A stretch of DNA of 64,000 nucleotides, from positions 1,736,001-1,800,000 of the forward strand of contig NZ_AP026671.1 of NCBI RefSeq assembly GCF_027946175.1, written 5' to 3'. The notes beneath the pieces are model-generated. The model did not search any database. It was not told the origin of the DNA and saw nothing but the letters and a program-made list of their open reading frames with translations. The stretch comes from Nitratiruptor tergarcus DSM 16512 (lineage in GTDB: Bacteria; Campylobacterota; Campylobacteria; Campylobacterales; Nitratiruptoraceae). A program made the position numbers and the translations under genes. Below are positions 1 to 8,510 of this stretch, piece by piece; positions within the stretch are counted from its first letter, which is position 1; each line of letters begins with the position of its first letter.

Positions 1-814
1 AGATCTCTTTGAAGCAGGATTTATCACCTATCACCGCACCGATTCTATTCGTGTCAGTCCCGCTGGACTTGCTATTGCCAAAGAGTATATAACAAGTCAC
101 TTTGGAGAGGAGTTTTACAAACCAAGTCCTCACAGTAGCCAAGGGGGTGCTCACGAGGCTATTCGGCCCACTAGAGCGATGGATGCCCAAGAACTCGAAG
201 AGTTTATGCGACTGCAAAATCAAAATATCACACAAGTACACTTGAGACTTTATGATCTCATTTTCCGCAACTTCATTGCTTCACAGATGAAAGAGGCAAA
301 AGTATTACAGATCGATGCAATTGCCACTGTTCTTGGGCAGGTGGCAGAGCTTAGCTTTTACAAAAAAATCATAGAGGATGGGAACAATCTCATTTGGCCA
401 GTGGATATTGTAGATATTGAAGAGGGAGAAGTAGAGGCACAAAAGAGTTTGAGCACCAGAAGTAAAGTGCCACGCTACAGCTACGCACAAATCATCAGGA
501 TGATGAAAGAGCGAGGTGTGGGTAGACCTTCAACGTATGCTATAACGATCGATAAACTGCAGCAAAGACGCTATATTTTTCAAAAAGGAGGTATACTCTT
601 TGCTACGAAAAAAGGGATAGCAGTCTATGAGGAGATCAAAAAGCATCCAGAACTCTACTACTTCGTCAACGAAAACTACACTAAAGAGCTGGAATCTTTG
701 ATGGATGGAGTAGAAGAAGGAAAAATAGAGTTCGTAGAAATTTTACAAGAGCTTTATAAAACCTTGCAAGAGAGTATAGACAAAAAAGAGGAGACAGATA
801 AGAGGAATAAGTAG
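1..814 (+). CDS. rgy: Reverse gyrase, C-terminal fragment (5' end outside window)
   Basis: This is the last 270 or so codons of a type IA topoisomerase, readable in frame from base 2; the start lies left of the window. The catalytic tyrosine is in TYHRTDS (bases 26-46), followed by GAHEAIRPT (146-172) and MKERGVGRPSTYA (503-541). Two points favour reverse gyrase over TopA: a histidine directly after the catalytic tyrosine (TopA commonly has MRTDS), and a protein that ends right after the topoisomerase fold with no C-terminal zinc ribbons. Reverse gyrase uses ATP to put positive supercoils into DNA and is a marker of high growth temperature. The helicase-like N-terminal half is not visible here, so a C-terminally short TopA remains possible. 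Confidence 0.75.
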   Translation, partial: DLFEAGFITYHRTDSIRVSPAGLAIAKEYITSHFGEEFYKPSPHSSQGGAHEAIRPTRAMDAQELEEFMRLQNQNITQVHLRLYDLIFRNFIASQMKEAKVLQIDAIATVLGQVAELSFYKKIIEDGNNLIWPVDIVDIEEGEVEAQKSLSTRSKVPRYSYAQIIRMMKERGVGRPSTYAITIDKLQQRRYIFQKGGILFATKKGIAVYEEIKKHPELYYFVNENYTKELESLMDGVEEGKIEFVEILQELYKTLQESIDKKEETDKRNK

Positions 815-999
815 CTAAGATAGAGTCAAACAACCTCAGTATGGTATAAAGAGAGGGTTATAGAATATAGGCTCTTATAAATAATTACAACTTTGCTTAA
901 GATAATGTATTTTTTTACTCCTGTGCCTGTTAGTTATTACCTTCTCAACTAGCCATTGTAAAAAACTTATATATTATGAAAAATTTAGTTTTAAAGATT

Positions 1000-1018
1000 T
1001 ATAATCAAAAAAAAGGAG
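1000..1018 (+). promoter_or_regulatory. Candidate -10 box and ribosome binding site of ppk2
   Basis: A TATAAT hexamer at 1000-1005 lies only 17 bases before the ATG at 1023, and an AAAAGGAG Shine-Dalgarno sequence sits at 1011-1018. If this is the real promoter the leader is only about ten bases. The rest of 815-999 is AT-rich with no ORF I can support. Confidence 0.4.
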
Positions 1019-1022
1019 TAAT

Positions 1023-1931
1023 ATGAAGAGTATTTTTGAAGATATCTACTATCTCAAAGAGCGGATCCAAGAACCAGATCTCAAAGAAAAGCTCGAAAAT
1101 TTAGAGCAGCAGTTTCATCTATTGCGCACCAAAAATGGTCTCAAGCAACTTGTGAAGAAAAAGAAGCTCAAAAAAGCGATAGAGTATATCAAGTATGAAG
1201 ATGAACTTACAAGACTGCAGATTGAGCTTATTAAGATGCAAAACTGGATATATGAAAATAAAAAGAGGCTTATGATTATATTTGAAGGGCGTGACGCAGC
1301 GGGAAAAGGTGGTTCAATCAAACGCTTTACTATGCATCTCAATCCCAGAAAGTATCGTGTTGTTGCACTGCCTGCTCCAACTGAAGTAGAAAAAGGGCAG
1401 TTCTATTTTCAGAGATATTTTCAGCATTTGCCAAATCCTGGTGAAATTGCATTTTTTGATCGCAGCTGGTATAACCGTGCTATTGTGGAGCCAGTATATG
1501 GGTTTTGTACAAAGGAGCAGTATGAGAAGTTTATGATGGAAGTGCCGGAGATTGAGCATGCGCTGATTGATGATGGGATAATGCTTATAAAATTTTGGTT
1601 TTCTATCTCCAAAGAGACGCAAAAAAGACGATTTGAAGAGCGTATGCACAATCCTTTAAAACAGTGGAAACTCAGTCCAGTTGATATGAAAGCGCAAGAG
1701 TTATGGGATGAGATAACGCATTATAAAGAGGAGATGTTTAGCCGTACGCACACATCATATAGTCCTTGGATTATAGTCAACTCTAATAACAAAAAACTCG
1801 CACGTCTCGAGTCAATTCGCTATGTGCTCTCTCAAATTCCTTATAAAGGAAAAGAAGAAGCAAAAGTCTCTCTCCATCCCGATCCTGATATAGTACAGCG
1901 CTACCATAGAAAAAATATTCAGATAGATTGA
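1023..1931 (+). CDS. ppk2: Polyphosphate kinase 2 family protein, N-terminally extended
   Basis: PPK2 enzymes move the terminal phosphate between polyphosphate and nucleoside mono- or diphosphates in the cytoplasm. The protein has 302 residues. A Walker A loop GRDAAGKGG is at about residues 89-97 and the second signature FFDRSWYNR at about 144-152; RTHTSYSPW near the C terminus is also family-typical. About 50 charged, helical residues precede the core and are absent from the second PPK2 at 14096-14854. The gene stands alone with its own ribosome binding site. Which nucleotide it prefers (AMP, ADP or GDP) cannot be told from the motifs. Confidence 0.9.
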   Translation: MKSIFEDIYYLKERIQEPDLKEKLENLEQQFHLLRTKNGLKQLVKKKKLKKAIEYIKYEDELTRLQIELIKMQNWIYENKKRLMIIFEGRDAAGKGGSIKRFTMHLNPRKYRVVALPAPTEVEKGQFYFQRYFQHLPNPGEIAFFDRSWYNRAIVEPVYGFCTKEQYEKFMMEVPEIEHALIDDGIMLIKFWFSISKETQKRRFEERMHNPLKQWKLSPVDMKAQELWDEITHYKEEMFSRTHTSYSPWIIVNSNNKKLARLESIRYVLSQIPYKGKEEAKVSLHPDPDIVQRYHRKNIQID

Positions 1932-1949
1932 GATTTTTCTCAATCTATC
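1922..1949 (+). terminator. 12-bp perfect hairpin over the ppk2 stop codon
   Basis: GATAGATTGAGA (1922-1933), a TTTT loop, and the exact reverse complement at 1938-1949. The stop codon TGA (1929-1931) is inside the 5' arm. No T-tract follows directly, so it may be a weak terminator or a 3' mRNA-stabilising hairpin. The remaining bases up to 2195 are AT-rich and hold nothing else I can support. Confidence 0.5.
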
Positions 1950-2209
1950 CTATTGAATATTTTTCAACTTATTTATGGAAAGTTTTATTTACACTATATT
2001 CTCTTCCTTGAGACAGTAACTATTTTATTAAAATTTATAATGATATAAGATGTATTGCAATTATATGTTCAATTGTGTAAAGAGACATATTTTCTCAAAA
2101 GTCAACAAGATTTTGTTAAGAAAATATTGAAAAATAACTATTAATGAACTAATAAAATTTTAATATAGACTGAGTTAATATAGATCAATAAATATTGAAG
2201 GAGGATATT

Positions 2210-5200
2210 ATGCAAAAGCTCCTTAAATCCATAATGTTGGTTGGATTGCTCTTTGTGTCATATCTTTTGGCAGCAGGTAATACAGATCCTATCAGCCAAA
2301 TAGAGCATGATGTGCTTGCAAACAATGGTGGCAAATATGATATTACAGGCTATTTTGCTTCATATCACTTTAGCAGTGATACAAAATCTAACTGGACATT
2401 TACATTTGCAAGCAGATATGGTGGTAAAACCTATCAGCTTTTAGGTGATACAAGTGAAGAGAATATGCAAAGAATGGGAATATTTGGTTGGAAACCGATA
2501 AATGTTACTCCAAATCCTCCTCAATATTATATGGTGCAGTATAAGCGTACACCTTTTGGATGGATTTTATTTGATATAGATGAAGAGGGAAATTGCAAAA
2601 ATGTATATAAGCTTGCGGGTCAAGATCCAGTAACAAAAGGCTTTAGCTATGATGTAGATGGTGATGGACATACTGATAGATTAGATGGCTTGGGTTGTAA
2701 AGTTACAGGTGAGAGTGTGCAGTTTTTCTCTGCTCAGCAAAGCTCAAGTTCGCAAAGTTCAAGTTCACAAAGCTCAAGCTCACAAGGTAATATAACTGTA
2801 GGGACTGCACAATTGGGAAATTTGGCGGAAGCTGCTGTGACTATCTATAAAATAGAAGATAATGGAAGCTTTACTCCTTTATGGAATGAGACAACAAGTA
2901 GTGGAGATACACTCGATGAGATAGGAAAGTTCAATATCCATGCAGATGAGCTTCATGATGAGGAGTACTATCTCTTTAAAGTTGTAGGGGGTAAAGATTG
3001 GGATGCAGATGATAATGGTATAAAAGATGCACATTTTACTCTCAATAGAGGAACTATTAGGCTTGTTGCAAAAGGAAAGGATATCAAGGTTGCAGGAAAT
3101 AATCTCAGAGTCACGCAAGTTTCAGAATTAATCTATGAGAGCGTTGTCAAGCAGATAAAATATAACTTCAATAAAGCAAACTTTCAAACAGTTTTACAAA
3201 ATTCGATAGTAAAGATTGTACAAGATATAAATCAAGATGGAACTGTAGATATACAAGATATGCTCCAATTCGATCCAGTCAATGACAAAAATAGGCTTAC
3301 ACATATTTATAAATTAAAAGCACAAGATATTATAGATCTTATTCATTTAGGAAGAATACCAGCTCTATTCTTTTCGGCTCAAATCGGCCACTATAATACA
3401 GGTGGAGAGTCTCATAATATAGCCCTCTCAAATGATGGAACAAAGGCGTATATAGCAGATGGGAGAGACGGTTTGGTTATCATAGATATCAGCAATCCTC
3501 AAACCCCCACTCAAATTGGTTTCTTTGATACAACTGGAATTGCGTGGGATGTTGCTCTCTCAAATGATGGAACAAAAGCGTATGTGGCAAATGGGGCCGG
3601 TTTAGCTATTATAGATATCAGAGATCCTCAAAATCCAACTCTTCTTGGCTCCTATTATACAGCAGCAGGTGTTTGGGATGTAGCCGTCTCACAAGATGGA
3701 ACAAAGGTATATGTGACAGATGGAGATAGAGTTGGTTTGCTTATCATAGATATCAGAGATCCTCAAAATCCAACTCTTCTTGGCTCATGTAATATAGCAA
3801 GAATTGCTTTTCAAGTTGTTCTCTCAAAGGATGGAACAAAAGCGTATGTGGCAAATGGGGCTGGTTTAGCTATTATAGATATCAGAGATCCTCAAAATCC
3901 AACTCTTCTTGGCTCCTATTATACAGCAGCAGGTGTTTGGAATGTAGCCGTCTCACAAGATGGAACAAAGGCGTATGTGGTAAATGAGGCCGGTTTAGCT
4001 ATTATAGATATTAACAATCCTCAAAATCCAACTCTTCTTGGCTCTTTTAATACAGCCGGAATTTCCAGGAACGTTGCCCTTTCAAGTGATGGAACAAAAG
4101 CATATATGACAGATTCTTCTAATGGTTTAGTTATTATAGATATTGGTAATCCTCAAAATCCTACTTTGATTAGTTCATGTGATACTGCTGGAACAGCTTA
4201 TGGTGTAGCTCTCTCACAAGATGGAACAAAAGCATATATAGCAGATGGAGAAAATGGGTTAGTTATCGTAGATGTTAGCGAACCGGAAAATTTCATTTCA
4301 TTTAAAAGCAATGCTTTAATTGGCTCCTATAATTTAGCTGGATATGCTTTGGATATTGTTCTCTCACAAGATGGAACAAAAGCGTATGTAGCAGATGGCT
4401 GGCAAGGTTTGGCTATCATAGATGTCAGTAATCCTCAAAATCCAACTCAAATTAGCTCGTCTGGTACAGGGGGATATGCTCATGGTGTTGCTCTCTCAAG
4501 CATTAGAAAATATGCATATGTAGCAAATTACACTAAAGGTTTAGCTATTTTAGATATCAGAGATCCTCAAAATCCGACTCTTCTTGGCTTCTACGATACA
4601 GCAGGAACTGCATGGGATATTATTCTCTCAAATGATGGAAAAAAAGCATATGTGGCAGATTATTCCAATGGTTTAGTTATCATTGACGTCAATAACCCTC
4701 AAAATCCAACTCAAATAGGTCACTATGATACGGATGGATATGCCTATGGCATTACTCTCTCACGAGATGGAACAAAGGCATATGTGGCAGATGGCTGGCA
4801 TGGTTTAGCTATCATAGATGTTAGCAATCCTCAAACCCCTACTCAGATTAGTTCATGTGATATAGGAAGATCTGCTTATGGTGTTGTTCTCTCACAAGAT
4901 GAGAAAAAAGCATATGTGGCAGATGGGGATTCGGGTTTAACTATCATAGATATCCAAGTTCCTCAAAATCCAACTATTCTTGGCTCCTACAATTTAGCTG
5001 GTACAGGGGGAATTTCCTGGAACGTTGCCCTCTCAAATGATGGAACAAAGGCGTATGTAGCAGATGATAGCAATGGGGTAGTAATTATAGATGTAAGTGA
5101 TCCTCAAAATCCAACTCTTCTTGGATCTTATGCTACGAATGGAAGAGCTCATAGGATTGTCCTTTCAAAGAATGGAACATATGCTTATGTTGCAGATGAA

Positions 5201-5242
5201 ATTGGTGGTTTGAAAGTAATTGATTTGACTCTTTTTGAATAA
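2210..5242 (+). CDS. Secreted LVIVD-repeat beta-propeller protein
   Basis: This is a protein of about 1010 residues starting with a signal peptide (basic MQKLLKS followed by a hydrophobic stretch). ATG 2210 is chosen because a GAAGGAGG ribosome binding site ends just before it. The order is: an N-terminal domain of about 170 residues; an acidic Ca2+-site-like DVDGDGHTD; a Ser/Gln linker (about residues 177-192); a middle domain containing DINQDGTVDIQD, again EF-hand or dockerin-like; then about 14 repeats of roughly 43 residues from about residue 390 to the end, each with a core like GLAIIDIRDPQNPTLLG. Such LVIVD repeats form beta-propellers, and 14 would suit two seven-bladed propellers. No catalytic residues are recognisable; a surface or adhesive role is inference. 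Confidence 0.85.
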   Translation: MQKLLKSIMLVGLLFVSYLLAAGNTDPISQIEHDVLANNGGKYDITGYFASYHFSSDTKSNWTFTFASRYGGKTYQLLGDTSEENMQRMGIFGWKPINVTPNPPQYYMVQYKRTPFGWILFDIDEEGNCKNVYKLAGQDPVTKGFSYDVDGDGHTDRLDGLGCKVTGESVQFFSAQQSSSSQSSSSQSSSSQGNITVGTAQLGNLAEAAVTIYKIEDNGSFTPLWNETTSSGDTLDEIGKFNIHADELHDEEYYLFKVVGGKDWDADDNGIKDAHFTLNRGTIRLVAKGKDIKVAGNNLRVTQVSELIYESVVKQIKYNFNKANFQTVLQNSIVKIVQDINQDGTVDIQDMLQFDPVNDKNRLTHIYKLKAQDIIDLIHLGRIPALFFSAQIGHYNTGGESHNIALSNDGTKAYIADGRDGLVIIDISNPQTPTQIGFFDTTGIAWDVALSNDGTKAYVANGAGLAIIDIRDPQNPTLLGSYYTAAGVWDVAVSQDGTKVYVTDGDRVGLLIIDIRDPQNPTLLGSCNIARIAFQVVLSKDGTKAYVANGAGLAIIDIRDPQNPTLLGSYYTAAGVWNVAVSQDGTKAYVVNEAGLAIIDINNPQNPTLLGSFNTAGISRNVALSSDGTKAYMTDSSNGLVIIDIGNPQNPTLISSCDTAGTAYGVALSQDGTKAYIADGENGLVIVDVSEPENFISFKSNALIGSYNLAGYALDIVLSQDGTKAYVADGWQGLAIIDVSNPQNPTQISSSGTGGYAHGVALSSIRKYAYVANYTKGLAILDIRDPQNPTLLGFYDTAGTAWDIILSNDGKKAYVADYSNGLVIIDVNNPQNPTQIGHYDTDGYAYGITLSRDGTKAYVADGWHGLAIIDVSNPQTPTQISSCDIGRSAYGVVLSQDEKKAYVADGDSGLTIIDIQVPQNPTILGSYNLAGTGGISWNVALSNDGTKAYVADDSNGVVIIDVSDPQNPTLLGSYATNGRAHRIVLSKNGTYAYVADEIGGLKVIDLTLFE
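2738..2785 (+). repeat. Three 15-bp units coding a Ser/Gln linker
   Basis: Three consecutive CAA-plus-four-serine-codon units encode QSSSS repeats between the N-terminal and middle domains of the LVIVD protein. The serine codons vary between AGC, AGT and TCA, so the array is slightly diverged. Slippage here would change linker length in 5-residue steps. Confidence 0.8.
3567..3971 (+). repeat. Near-identical 141-bp direct repeats inside the LVIVD gene
   Basis: Bases 3567-3707 and 3831-3971 differ at only two positions that I can find, with an offset of exactly 264 bases (two propeller repeats). The other repeats in the gene are clearly more diverged at DNA level, so this pair is a recent duplication or gene conversion. 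Confidence 0.85.
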
Positions 5243-5244
5243 TA

Positions 5245-5274
5245 TTTTTACGGTGCCATGTAGCACCGTAAAAA
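5245..5274. terminator. Symmetrical hairpin after the LVIVD gene
   Basis: TTTTTACGGTGC, a six-base loop, and GCACCGTAAAAA form a perfect 12-bp stem starting two bases after the LVIVD stop codon. The T-run is on the 5' arm and the A-run on the 3' arm, so it is not a textbook intrinsic terminator in either direction, but the position fits 3'-end formation. Bases 5275-5378 hold no other feature. Confidence 0.5.
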
Positions 5275-5378
5275 GAAATAAAGTTTTAGTAATGTAATCA
5301 TCTATTTTATGCTACAAATTTTACTCATGTATGTATAGGTAATGTTACAATTATAAAAATATAATCTAAAGGATATCA

Positions 5379-6065
5379 ATGAAAATATTTATAACAGGTA
5401 TTGGCAGTGGTTTAGGTGAAGCATTGGCAAAACTCTATGTTGAAGCTGGGGAAGAGGTGTATGCCCTGAGCCGCTTTTTGCCCCGCAGTTTGCAAGGATA
5501 TGAAAATCTCCATTTTGTACAGCTGAACTTACATGCTTTGGAAAAGATAGAGGGAGCAGTTGAAGAATTGCTAGCACAAACAGAGCTTGATTTAGCAATT
5601 TTAAATGCCGGAATTTTAGGGGAGCTCAAAGATATGAGTGACACAAGTATCCATGAGATCGAAGAGATTATGAATCTCAATGTATGGGCAAATAAAGTAC
5701 TGCTTGACTCTTTTAAAAAGCGTACCGTGAAGCAGGTTGTGGCTATCAGTAGTGGTGCAAGTGTAAGTGGAGCAAGGGGATGGAATGCCTATGCACTGAG
5801 CAAAGCGGCTCTCAATATGCTTATTCGCCTCTACGCTGCTGAGATGCCAAATACACACCTTACAGCACTTGCTCCTGGTCTTATAGAGACTCCTATGATG
5901 GAGCATATTTTACAGCATGCTGATAGGGAGAAATTCCCTGTAGTAAAACGCCTAGCAGAGTCTCAAAGACTTGCACCAGCAGATGCTGCTTTATTGCTAA
6001 GTGATAGTTTTGGAAAACTTTTGGAGTTTCCAAGCGGAGAGTTTATTGATATTAGAAACCTTTAA
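5379..6065 (+). CDS. Short-chain dehydrogenase/reductase (SDR) family protein
   Basis: This is a 228-residue classical SDR. The dinucleotide-binding motif TGIGSGLG is at about residues 6-13, a conserved NAG follows in strand 4, and the catalytic serine region (AISSGAS) leads to YALSK carrying the Tyr and Lys. The length is slightly shorter than the usual 250. The substrate cannot be told. The gene has its own start after a free intergenic stretch and ends back-to-back with the convergent PilZ gene, whose stop is the very next base. Confidence 0.85.
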   Translation: MKIFITGIGSGLGEALAKLYVEAGEEVYALSRFLPRSLQGYENLHFVQLNLHALEKIEGAVEELLAQTELDLAILNAGILGELKDMSDTSIHEIEEIMNLNVWANKVLLDSFKKRTVKQVVAISSGASVSGARGWNAYALSKAALNMLIRLYAAEMPNTHLTALAPGLIETPMMEHILQHADREKFPVVKRLAESQRLAPADAALLLSDSFGKLLEFPSGEFIDIRNL

Positions 6066-7151
6066 TTATATACGTATCTCTTTGATGATTTCAAACTGCC
6101 TATGCAGGATATATTCGGCAAGAAAGTTTTCAAATTCTACATCTAAACTGTATTGTATACCCAATCTTTTCGCTTCCTCGTCGAGGTAGCGAATCTCCCC
6201 TTCTATTACAATTTTTTTATTCTCTAATGCAAACTGGAGAGTAACGCTGTCCCGTTTATTACATGAAGAAATATTACTACAGATAATACCTGCTCCTCCT
6301 ATGGAGATATCTTGAATGACCCCACTGCATTGGCATTGAGAAGATGTAATAGTTATAGGAATAGACTCTTTTGGCTGAACACGTACAAATTTTCTTTTTT
6401 CCTGTGGGAGCTCTTCAAAGCAAAAAGAGTCTAAGATAACATAGTCAAAATCTTTGATCTCTTTTATTTTAGTTTTTATTGGCTTGTCTATAAGATCTGT
6501 TTTTATAAAAAGCTCTTTGTCATGATGAAAAATTTTAAAATTGCATTCTGCTATATCGACAACAATTGTATCTTCTTTTAATAGTCTGATTTTGGCTTTG
6601 CAAGATATAGGTACCTGTTTGTAAAAATCGAGTAGAATTATTTGGCTGTTTTGTCTTTTTATTTTTTCTAAAATCGACAAGATTATCTCTTGCTCTTTTT
6701 TATCATTTTCATGTTTTAATGAGCGTAACTCTTGCTGTTGCTCTTCAAAAAATTTTGTATATCCTCTTTGAAAAGCAACAATATAATTATCTATGAGTTG
6801 AATCATTATAGAGACATCAAGGTGATTATGGTGTTCTTTTTGGAGAATAATGCCAATAAAATCTTGCAAAAGTTTAAGAAGAGATTTTGTAAGAGGTGGA
6901 AGGATATTAAATCTATTTTGTGCCAGCATATATGCAAAATTGATAATTTTTTGCTCTCTATCGGATGTACCAGGTGTGAAAAGTATAAGGTAGAGTTTTT
7001 CTGCTATGGTGTTGATTGCTCCAGATGAGAGGGGTTTACTATTTTTTGGTGGCTTTTCTAAAATGGAAGAACGGAAAAATTCAAGAAAGTGCTCTTTATA
7101 TTGTGAAAAAAATGCTTTGTGTTTACTCAAAAAGGAATTCATCGTTTCCAT
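6066..7151 (-). CDS. PilZ domain protein (probable c-di-GMP effector)
   Basis: This is a soluble protein of about 361 residues. The C-terminal domain (about 250-350) carries both PilZ signatures, RxxxR as RKFVR and DxSxxG as DISIGG, which bind cyclic di-GMP. The first 250 residues are mostly helical with a central coiled-coil-like stretch and match no family I recognise. I chose ATG 7151 because TTAGGA lies properly in front of it; an in-frame TTG at 7181 has no such site. Two GGDEF/EAL proteins in the window could supply or remove its ligand. The output is unknown; motility or adhesion would be a guess. Confidence 0.8.
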   Translation of the reverse strand: METMNSFLSKHKAFFSQYKEHFLEFFRSSILEKPPKNSKPLSSGAINTIAEKLYLILFTPGTSDREQKIINFAYMLAQNRFNILPPLTKSLLKLLQDFIGIILQKEHHNHLDVSIMIQLIDNYIVAFQRGYTKFFEEQQQELRSLKHENDKKEQEIILSILEKIKRQNSQIILLDFYKQVPISCKAKIRLLKEDTIVVDIAECNFKIFHHDKELFIKTDLIDKPIKTKIKEIKDFDYVILDSFCFEELPQEKRKFVRVQPKESIPITITSSQCQCSGVIQDISIGGAGIICSNISSCNKRDSVTLQFALENKKIVIEGEIRYLDEEAKRLGIQYSLDVEFENFLAEYILHRQFEIIKEIRI

Positions 7152-7221
7152 GTTTATTCCTAAATTGTAATTATTAATCAAACTATAGTAATATTACCAC
7201 AAAAAAGGAGAGGGGGGGATA

Positions 7222-7677
7222 ATGAAAAGCTTTTTGATGTATCTTGGTGCAGTAGCGGTTATTATTGGACTTTTGCAATTTATTCCAACCTATGAAAAAT
7301 CAAACCCACCAACCGATCCTCAAAAAGAGATACAAGCTCCAAAGGAGGTGATGGCAATTTTTAAACGGAGCTGCTATGATTGTCACTCTAATGAGACAAA
7401 ATGGCCATGGTATGCCAATGTAGCTCCTATGAGTTGGGCAGTAAGACGCGATGTGATAGAAGGGAGAAAAGCGCTCAATTTTAGCACATGGAATGATTAT
7501 AGTGATGAAAAAAAACAAGAGCTCAAAAAGCAGATCTTTAGAAGTGTCATCTTAGCTATGCCACTTCCACAATATCTTTGGCTTCATCCTGAAGCAAAAC
7601 TCTCATCAAAAGATAAAGAGACTATACGCAACTGGGCGAGTGATGGTAAAGGATATATCGACTATGATGTTCGCTAA
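7222..7677 (+). CDS. Haem-binding domain protein (single CxxCH)
   Basis: This is a 151-residue protein with an N-terminal membrane anchor or signal (about residues 5-21) and one c-type haem motif, CYDCH at residues 51-55, followed by SNETKWPWY, typical of the small Haem_bd family. It should be exported and carry one covalent haem, as a periplasmic electron carrier or haem-stress protein. The gene is preceded by AAAAAAGGAGAGG. It is transcribed away from the PilZ gene and followed by decayed DNA, so no partner oxidase or reductase is visible. Confidence 0.8.
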   Translation: MKSFLMYLGAVAVIIGLLQFIPTYEKSNPPTDPQKEIQAPKEVMAIFKRSCYDCHSNETKWPWYANVAPMSWAVRRDVIEGRKALNFSTWNDYSDEKKQELKKQIFRSVILAMPLPQYLWLHPEAKLSSKDKETIRNWASDGKGYIDYDVR

Positions 7678-7695
7678 CCGGCTTTTTTGCTGGTT
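7676..7695 (+). terminator. Hairpin at the end of the haem protein gene
   Basis: AACCGGC, a TTTTTT loop, then GCTGGTT form a seven-pair stem with one G-U pair, overlapping the stop codon. The following sequence has only a weak T-run (7701-7706). Confidence 0.4.
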
Positions 7696-7898
7696 GCGCC
7701 ATTTTTGTGTAAAAATATCTGCATGAAAGTTATTTGTGTCAGTGTGTTGCGCAAAGACTTGGTAAAGCTCTTACTTAAATGGTAGTTGTTGATGGCGATG
7801 GTAAGCTTCTGTGAAGCAATATGGGGATTTTTGGCGATATCGTTGAGAGCGTGGGAAATGCCTTCTCAGTCAAGATAAAATAAGAAAAAAAGACTGAC
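7696..7898. other. Non-coding or decayed stretch left of the IS256 relic
   Basis: There is no intact reading frame. One frame reads MVVVDGDGKLL, a stop, then NMGIFGDIVESVGNAF and another stop (about 7780-7883), which looks like decayed coding DNA but resembles nothing I can name. A TGTGTCAGT at 7735-7743 faces ACTGACACG at 8418-8426 on the other side of the transposase relic; these could be remnants of the element's ends, but the match is too short to rely on. Confidence 0.3.
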
Positions 7899-8370
7899 AT
7901 GAAAAGATTTGATTTTGATAAGGTAGTAAAAGAGCTACTTGAGGTAAAAAAATAAGTGGTAAAGATGGGGGTGTTGGCGTTATTGGTAAAATAGTTGGTT
8001 GAGGCTGCTTTGGACGCAGAGGTTGAATCATATAGCCGATTGAAATGAAGGGAAATGGGGTAAAAGTATCCTATCATTATCAATTCCTAGCAAAACAAAT
8101 GGAAGAATCTCTCCTATTATTTTAAATATCCAGAAACTATCAGAAAAATTATTTACATTACAAATAATATCAAATCAGTACATCGGCAATTTCGTAAACT
8201 GACTAAAATGAAAGGAGCTTTTCCAAATGAAAATTTACTTCTAAAACTACTTTCTATGAGAATATTTTGCTTGCAGTGATGTTAAAGGGAGTGAAAGGAA
8301 AAATGCACAGAAAAAATGGAAGATGATGATTGGAAACAGGAATCTTACTCTATTAGTTAGCTATATTTGA
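7899..8370 (+). pseudogene. IS256-family (mutator-type) transposase relic, internally deleted
   Basis: The 5' part reads MKRFDFDKVVKELLEVKK, stop, then VLALLVK, stop, LVEAALDAEVESY, matching the N terminus of IS256-type transposases with in-frame stops. From about 8130 the text resumes at the family's C terminus: YPETIRKIIYITNNIKSV, then HRQFRKLTKMKGAFPNE, and after a frameshift KKWKMMIGNRNL. Some 250 codons between the two parts, including the DDE catalytic core, are gone. It is clearly dead. A second fragment of the same family lies at 34430-34616 on the other strand. Confidence 0.85.
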
Positions 8371-8510
8371 AGTAAGGATTGAAAAACCCTTGAAATTTAA
8401 TTATGGTACAATGCTCTACTGACACGGAATTTTGAACAATCTCAGAGAAATAGTTCATTTATTTGTTCAATCTTTGCTCTTAGAACGACGTTACACAGAA
8501 GGAATAGCAT

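Noticed and set aside
2195-2209. TTG start for the LVIVD protein
   Set aside because: It falls across the GAAGGAGG ribosome binding site that serves ATG 2210.
3383-5230. Regular direct repeats that might look like a CRISPR array
   Set aside because: The repeats are protein-coding LVIVD units of about 130 bases in one open frame, with no constant short repeat or unique spacers.
7735-8426. TGTGTCAGT / ACTGACACG as inverted ends of the IS256 relic
   Set aside because: Only eight of nine bases pair and nothing extends the match; too little in AT-rich DNA to call element ends.
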